A stretch of 64,000 nt of DNA from Streptomyces coffeae (lineage in GTDB: Bacteria > Actinomycetota > Actinomycetes > Streptomycetales > Streptomycetaceae), in contig NZ_JAERRF010000030.1 in assembly GCF_016741875.1 (NCBI RefSeq), positions 1 to 64,000 on the forward strand, given 5' to 3'. Positions 60,722-64,000 of this stretch are shown piece by piece; position 1 is the stretch's first letter, and each line of letters begins with the position of its first letter. Below the pieces are notes generated by a model. That model made no database searches. It was not told the DNA's origin and saw only the letters and a list, made by a program, of their open reading frames with translations. Made by a program: the position numbers and the translations under genes.

Positions 60722-63666
60722 CAGGCTTCGGCTCCGGACACAGTAGAGGCGGGCTGCGGCAGGTAGACGTATACGCCGAGGACGTCGGCGGGCTCCTGCG
60801 GGACGACCTTCAGGCCGCGGACGATCTCCTCGTTGGCCTTGCGCACGCGGCGGTGCGAGGCGTCGAGTTCGGCGGCCAGGCGCGTGCCGTACTCGGTGAG
60901 GTGGGCGGACAGGTCCGGCAGGCCGTCCAGGGAGCGGGTGATCTGGTTGCGGGCCAGCTGCTCGTGGGTGTTGGCGGTGGCGCGGGCCGCGAGGAGCGCG
61001 GCGGCCGCGTCGTCGTCCAGCCAGCGGGCGCGCGACGGCATCCCCTCGTAGGCGAGCAGCCGGGCGTCCTCCGCGACCAGCTGCCGCTCACCGGTGCGGG
61101 ACGGCAGGGTGAGGTGGAAGCGGTAGCGGACCAGCAGGAGTGTGGTGCGGATGGTGACCGCGTCCGTGGTGACCACGCCGCAGCGGCGGGCCGGACGGGG
61201 ACCCGGGGTGTTCGCGTCGAGGGCTGAGTCCAGGACGTACGAGGCGATGGCGCCGATCACCGGGTCGGTGCGGACCAGCGCGGCCTCGCCGCGGGCGATC
61301 GCCGGTGTCGTACGGAACGGGATCTCCCGGTCCTCCTCGATCAGCCGTCCGCCGAGCGTGGCGGCGAGCGCGTCGCGCAGGCCGGCCGGGGCGCCGCCGA
61401 GCTGGGCGGTGAAGTCGCCGGTGCCGTCGCGTGGGTCGCGGACCAGCGCGTCCAGGTCGCGCAGCGCCTCCAGGGCGAAACCGCGCACCTCGTCGGCGCC
61501 GCCGAGCGCGGCCCGTACGGCGGCGACCTCGCGTGCCACCTCCTCCGGGTGGATGGCGCGCTGGGCGTACTTGGAGCGGGAGGTCTTCTCCCGCTCGGCG
61601 GCCGAGTTCCACTCGCGCTCGATACGGTCGAACGACTCCTGGTGGCCGTCCAGGTCGAACAGGCTCTCCTGGCTGCCCTGCCGTCCGTGCAGCAGCAGCC
61701 ATTCCACGACCGCGTCGGTGACGCCGGAGGCGGTCTCGTCGGGGACGGAGACGGAGATGCCCAGGTCCTTCTTGATCTGCCGGTGCTTCTTGAACAGCAC
61801 GTCCAGGACCTTGCCGTCGATGCCGTTGTCCTCGCCGTACATGGTGATGACGCGGACCTGGTCGCGCTTCTGGCCGTAGCGGTCGACGCGGCCCTCCCGC
61901 TGGTCGTGCCGGGTGGGGTTCCAGGCCAGGTCGTAATGGACGACGGCGTCGAAGTAGTGCTGGAGGTTGACGCCCTCGGAGAGACAGTCAGTGGCGATCA
62001 GGACGCGGCGGACGGCGGGGTCGCCGGCCTCCTCGGCCGCTTCGGCGGCCAGCTGCTCGATGCGCTCCAGACGCTGCTGCGGGGAGAGGGTGCCGGTCAC
62101 CGCGGCGATCTTCGTCTTCTTGCCGAGCTTGCCCTCGAGCTGGGTGGCGAGGTACTCCGCGGTGGGGATGTAGCGGCAGAAGACGATCGGGTGGTAGCCG
62201 TCGGCGATCAGGCCCTTCAGATGCCGGGTGAGCGCCTTCAGCTTCGCGTCCTCGGACGGCCCCACCAACTGCGCCGCCCGCTGGGACAGTTCGAGCAGCC
62301 GGGCACCCGCCTCCTCCGACTCGGCTGCGCCCGGCGCGACGTCCATGCCTTCCAGCCGGTCGTTCTCGGCGGAGTCGGCGGCCACCGGGGCGCCCAGCGC
62401 GTCCGCCTCCTGCGCGGTGCGAGCGGTGGCGGACTCGGAACGCGTCTTCAGGGTCTGCGCCGCGGCCGCGGGTGAGGACACCATCGAGCGCAGCAGCGCG
62501 ATCACCGACCACCAGGCGATCCGGGCCTCCCGCTTGCCCTGCTCCCCGGCCGCCGTGACGCGGTCCCGCGCATAGGCGATGGCGTCGTCGAGCAGCGCAC
62601 GGTAGGCGGGCGTCAGCTTGTAGGGCTCGTCCTTGGTCCAGCGGTCGGACGGGAAGGCGGTCCGCTCGGCCAGGGAGTCGTCGGCGAGGCCGTCCTCCTT
62701 GGTGAGGTAGTCACGGACGTCGGCGCGCTTGCGGGCCACGAAATGTTCGGCGAGCTTCGCGCGTCCCGCCGGGGGTTCCAGGTCCAGCGTGGCGAGTTCG
62801 GGCCGTACCAGGCCGAGCAGGTTGCGGAACGCGGACTCCTTGCCGGAGTGGGGGGTCGCGGTGAGCAGGAGCAGGTGCCGGTCGGCAGTGGCGGAGATCC
62901 TGCGCAGCAGCTCGTAGCGGAGCTGGTTCGCGGCGGACGACGTGCCGCCGTGCGCGGTGTCGTCGGCCGCCACGCAGGTGTGGGCCTCGTCGACGATCAC
63001 CAGGTCGGGGCAGTGCCGTATGAAGTCCTCGCGGTGCCGGGTCGACTTGATGAAGTCCATCGAGATGATCGTGTGGGGGTGCTTGTCGAACAGGGACTGG
63101 CCCAGCTCCAGGCCGCGCTCGAGTCGTGTCACCGTGGAGGCCAGGACCAGCTCGGCGTCGATGCCGAACTTCTCCCGCAGCTCGCCCTGCCATTGCTCGG
63201 CCAGGGCGGGGGAGCAGAGCACGGCCAGCCGGGTCGCCTCGCCCTGCGCCAGCAGTTCCTTGGCTATCAGCCCCGTCTCGACGGTCTTGCCGATACCCAC
63301 GTCGTCCGATATCAGCAGCCGTACGGTGCGCTGCCGTAACGCCATCAGCAGCGGAACCAGTTGGTAGGCCCGGGGCTCCACAGCGATCGACGCCAGGGAA
63401 CGGAACGGGCCCGCGCCCGAGCGGAACCCGATGCGCAGCGCCGTACGCAGCAGGCCGGCGGCCCGCTGGTCGCCCAGGTCGGCCGGGCTCGGCGCCGCGA
63501 ACTCGGCGGGTCGCACCTCCTCGAAGGCGGGGAAGACGGCCGCGATGTCGTCCTCGCTCCCACCCAGGGGGCGCAGTACCAGCATGTCGGAGGCGCTCTC
63601 GGGCAGCACCACCCATTCCCGGCCACGGGCGGCGACCAGGGAGCCGGCTGTGTACGTGAGGCTCAT
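60721..63666 (-). CDS. drmD: DISARM class 1 SNF2-like helicase DrmD
   Basis: A 981-residue SNF2-type ATPase. Walker A DDVGIGKTVETG has Lys127, and the VDEAH box is at 225-229. LLTATPHSG is motif III, and the C-terminal lobe has FCRYIPTAEYLA, ATDCLSEGVNLQ and the arginine finger motif HDQREGRVDRYGQ. ATG 63666 gives the family-typical MSLTYTAGSLVAARGREWVV. DrmD is the marker of class 1 DISARM. The gene lies 50 bp after the partial nuclease-like gene and is coupled to drmMI. Confidence 0.92.
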   Translation of the reverse strand: MSLTYTAGSLVAARGREWVVLPESASDMLVLRPLGGSEDDIAAVFPAFEEVRPAEFAAPSPADLGDQRAAGLLRTALRIGFRSGAGPFRSLASIAVEPRAYQLVPLLMALRQRTVRLLISDDVGIGKTVETGLIAKELLAQGEATRLAVLCSPALAEQWQGELREKFGIDAELVLASTVTRLERGLELGQSLFDKHPHTIISMDFIKSTRHREDFIRHCPDLVIVDEAHTCVAADDTAHGGTSSAANQLRYELLRRISATADRHLLLLTATPHSGKESAFRNLLGLVRPELATLDLEPPAGRAKLAEHFVARKRADVRDYLTKEDGLADDSLAERTAFPSDRWTKDEPYKLTPAYRALLDDAIAYARDRVTAAGEQGKREARIAWWSVIALLRSMVSSPAAAAQTLKTRSESATARTAQEADALGAPVAADSAENDRLEGMDVAPGAAESEEAGARLLELSQRAAQLVGPSEDAKLKALTRHLKGLIADGYHPIVFCRYIPTAEYLATQLEGKLGKKTKIAAVTGTLSPQQRLERIEQLAAEAAEEAGDPAVRRVLIATDCLSEGVNLQHYFDAVVHYDLAWNPTRHDQREGRVDRYGQKRDQVRVITMYGEDNGIDGKVLDVLFKKHRQIKKDLGISVSVPDETASGVTDAVVEWLLLHGRQGSQESLFDLDGHQESFDRIEREWNSAAEREKTSRSKYAQRAIHPEEVAREVAAVRAALGGADEVRGFALEALRDLDALVRDPRDGTGDFTAQLGGAPAGLRDALAATLGGRLIEEDREIPFRTTPAIARGEAALVRTDPVIGAIASYVLDSALDANTPGPRPARRCGVVTTDAVTIRTTLLLVRYRFHLTLPSRTGERQLVAEDARLLAYEGMPSRARWLDDDAAAALLAARATANTHEQLARNQITRSLDGLPDLSAHLTEYGTRLAAELDASHRRVRKANEEIVRGLKVVPQEPADVLGVYVYLPQPASTVSGAEA

Positions 63667-63716
63667 GAGATGTCTCAGTTCCTTGCAATCGAGAAGGTTC
63701 GAGAGGGGTGCGGCGA

Positions 63717-64000
63717 TCAACGCAGGCGGAAATAGGCGGCGTTGTGCTCGATGATGGTGTCCCAGTCCGCGTCCGTGGGGAAGTGCAGGACGTCCCAGCC
63801 GGCGTCCTCCAGGCGGTACCCGGCCTCGACGTCGCGGGTGGAGTCGGCCGTGTGGCCGGGGACGTCGACGAACACGGCGAGGTTGGCACCGTCCAGGCGG
63901 AAGACGAGGTCGGGGCACGCCCCGGCTTCCGGGACGAGGACGCCGACCTCGTCCGGCAGTCGGTAGCCCTTCGCCCTCAGCCAGCCGAGCAGGTCACCGC
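63717..64000 (-). CDS. C-terminal part of a protein with a Vsr/DUF559-like nuclease domain (5' end outside window)
   Basis: About 94 residues are visible. CPDLVFRLDGANLAVFVDVPGH, then DVEAGYRLEDAGWDVLHFP and the terminal AAYFRLR fit the PD-(D/E)xK endonuclease-like tail of Vsr/DUF559 domains, often found at the end of DUF1998-associated helicases. In VFVDVPGH the expected catalytic Asp is present; the following Glu/Lys cannot be assigned. It reads into drmD (50-bp gap) and so belongs to the drmD-drmMI operon. Whether it is a free nuclease or the end of a larger helicase cannot be seen. Confidence 0.6.
   Translation of the reverse strand, partial: GDLLGWLRAKGYRLPDEVGVLVPEAGACPDLVFRLDGANLAVFVDVPGHTADSTRDVEAGYRLEDAGWDVLHFPTDADWDTIIEHNAAYFRLR

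Overview
The window is high-GC actinobacterial chromosome, almost certainly from a Streptomyces. The grounds are the extreme G/C preference at third codon positions, frequent GTG starts, a linked block of Nif3, C4-zinc-ribbon and RNase H/phosphatase genes, an actinobacterial class A RNase P RNA, and several XRE/TPR-type regulators. No tRNA, rRNA or CRISPR array was seen.

Left part (1-13.8 kb). An amino-acid catabolism cluster (PLP threonine-synthase-like enzyme and asparaginase on one side; YheO-type regulator, RidA, ornithine-cyclodeaminase-like enzyme and a frameshifted D-threonine-aldolase-like pseudogene on the other) flanks an AT-rich palindromic operator. Next come an MFS exporter, an IS200/IS605 element with divergent tnpA and tnpB, a DesK/DesR-like two-component pair, and a hydratase-2/alcohol dehydrogenase/SDR operon behind a KstR-like palindrome. 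The last operon looks like a split multifunctional beta-oxidation enzyme of the MFE-2 type.

Accessory island A (about 13.4-21.7 kb). About 400 bp from the 3' end of the SDR gene and its trailer recur as a near-identical direct repeat 7.9 kb downstream. Between the copies lie an XRE regulator and a small sugar/amide cluster: NDP-hexose 4,6-dehydratase, ATP-grasp ligase, DegT aminotransferase, a frameshifted low-molecular-weight phosphatase, and a convergent MurG-like glycosyltransferase. An XRE regulator with three small proteins follows (21.9-24.1 kb).

Conserved core (24.2-40.1 kb). This holds a protein with an expanded hexapeptide-repeat tail, a housekeeping block (Nif3, zinc ribbon with a probable CTG start, RNase H-phosphatase, KDPG aldolase, YaaA), an alpha-glucoside ABC transporter with GH13 glucosidase and a divergent LacI regulator, a MerR regulator, and rnpB.

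Defence island B (40.4 kb to the right edge). Directly downstream of rnpB are an HTH-containing N6-methylase-like protein with an atypical catalytic motif, and a leftward operon mcrB-mcrC-SF1 helicase carrying a RelE/ParE-like N-terminal domain. Divergent from these is a rightward operon: a sigma-70 factor, drmA, drmB, a short SF1 helicase and an EcsC-family protein. A leftward set follows: a C-terminal nuclease-like domain at the edge, drmD and drmMI. Together drmA, drmB, drmMI and drmD make a class 1 DISARM anti-phage system. No DrmC phospholipase-D protein is visible; the SF1 helicase and EcsC protein occupy the place downstream of drmB. The sigma factor inside the defence operon, the toxin-like/helicase fusion beside McrBC and the sugar/amide cluster are the most promising undescribed elements.
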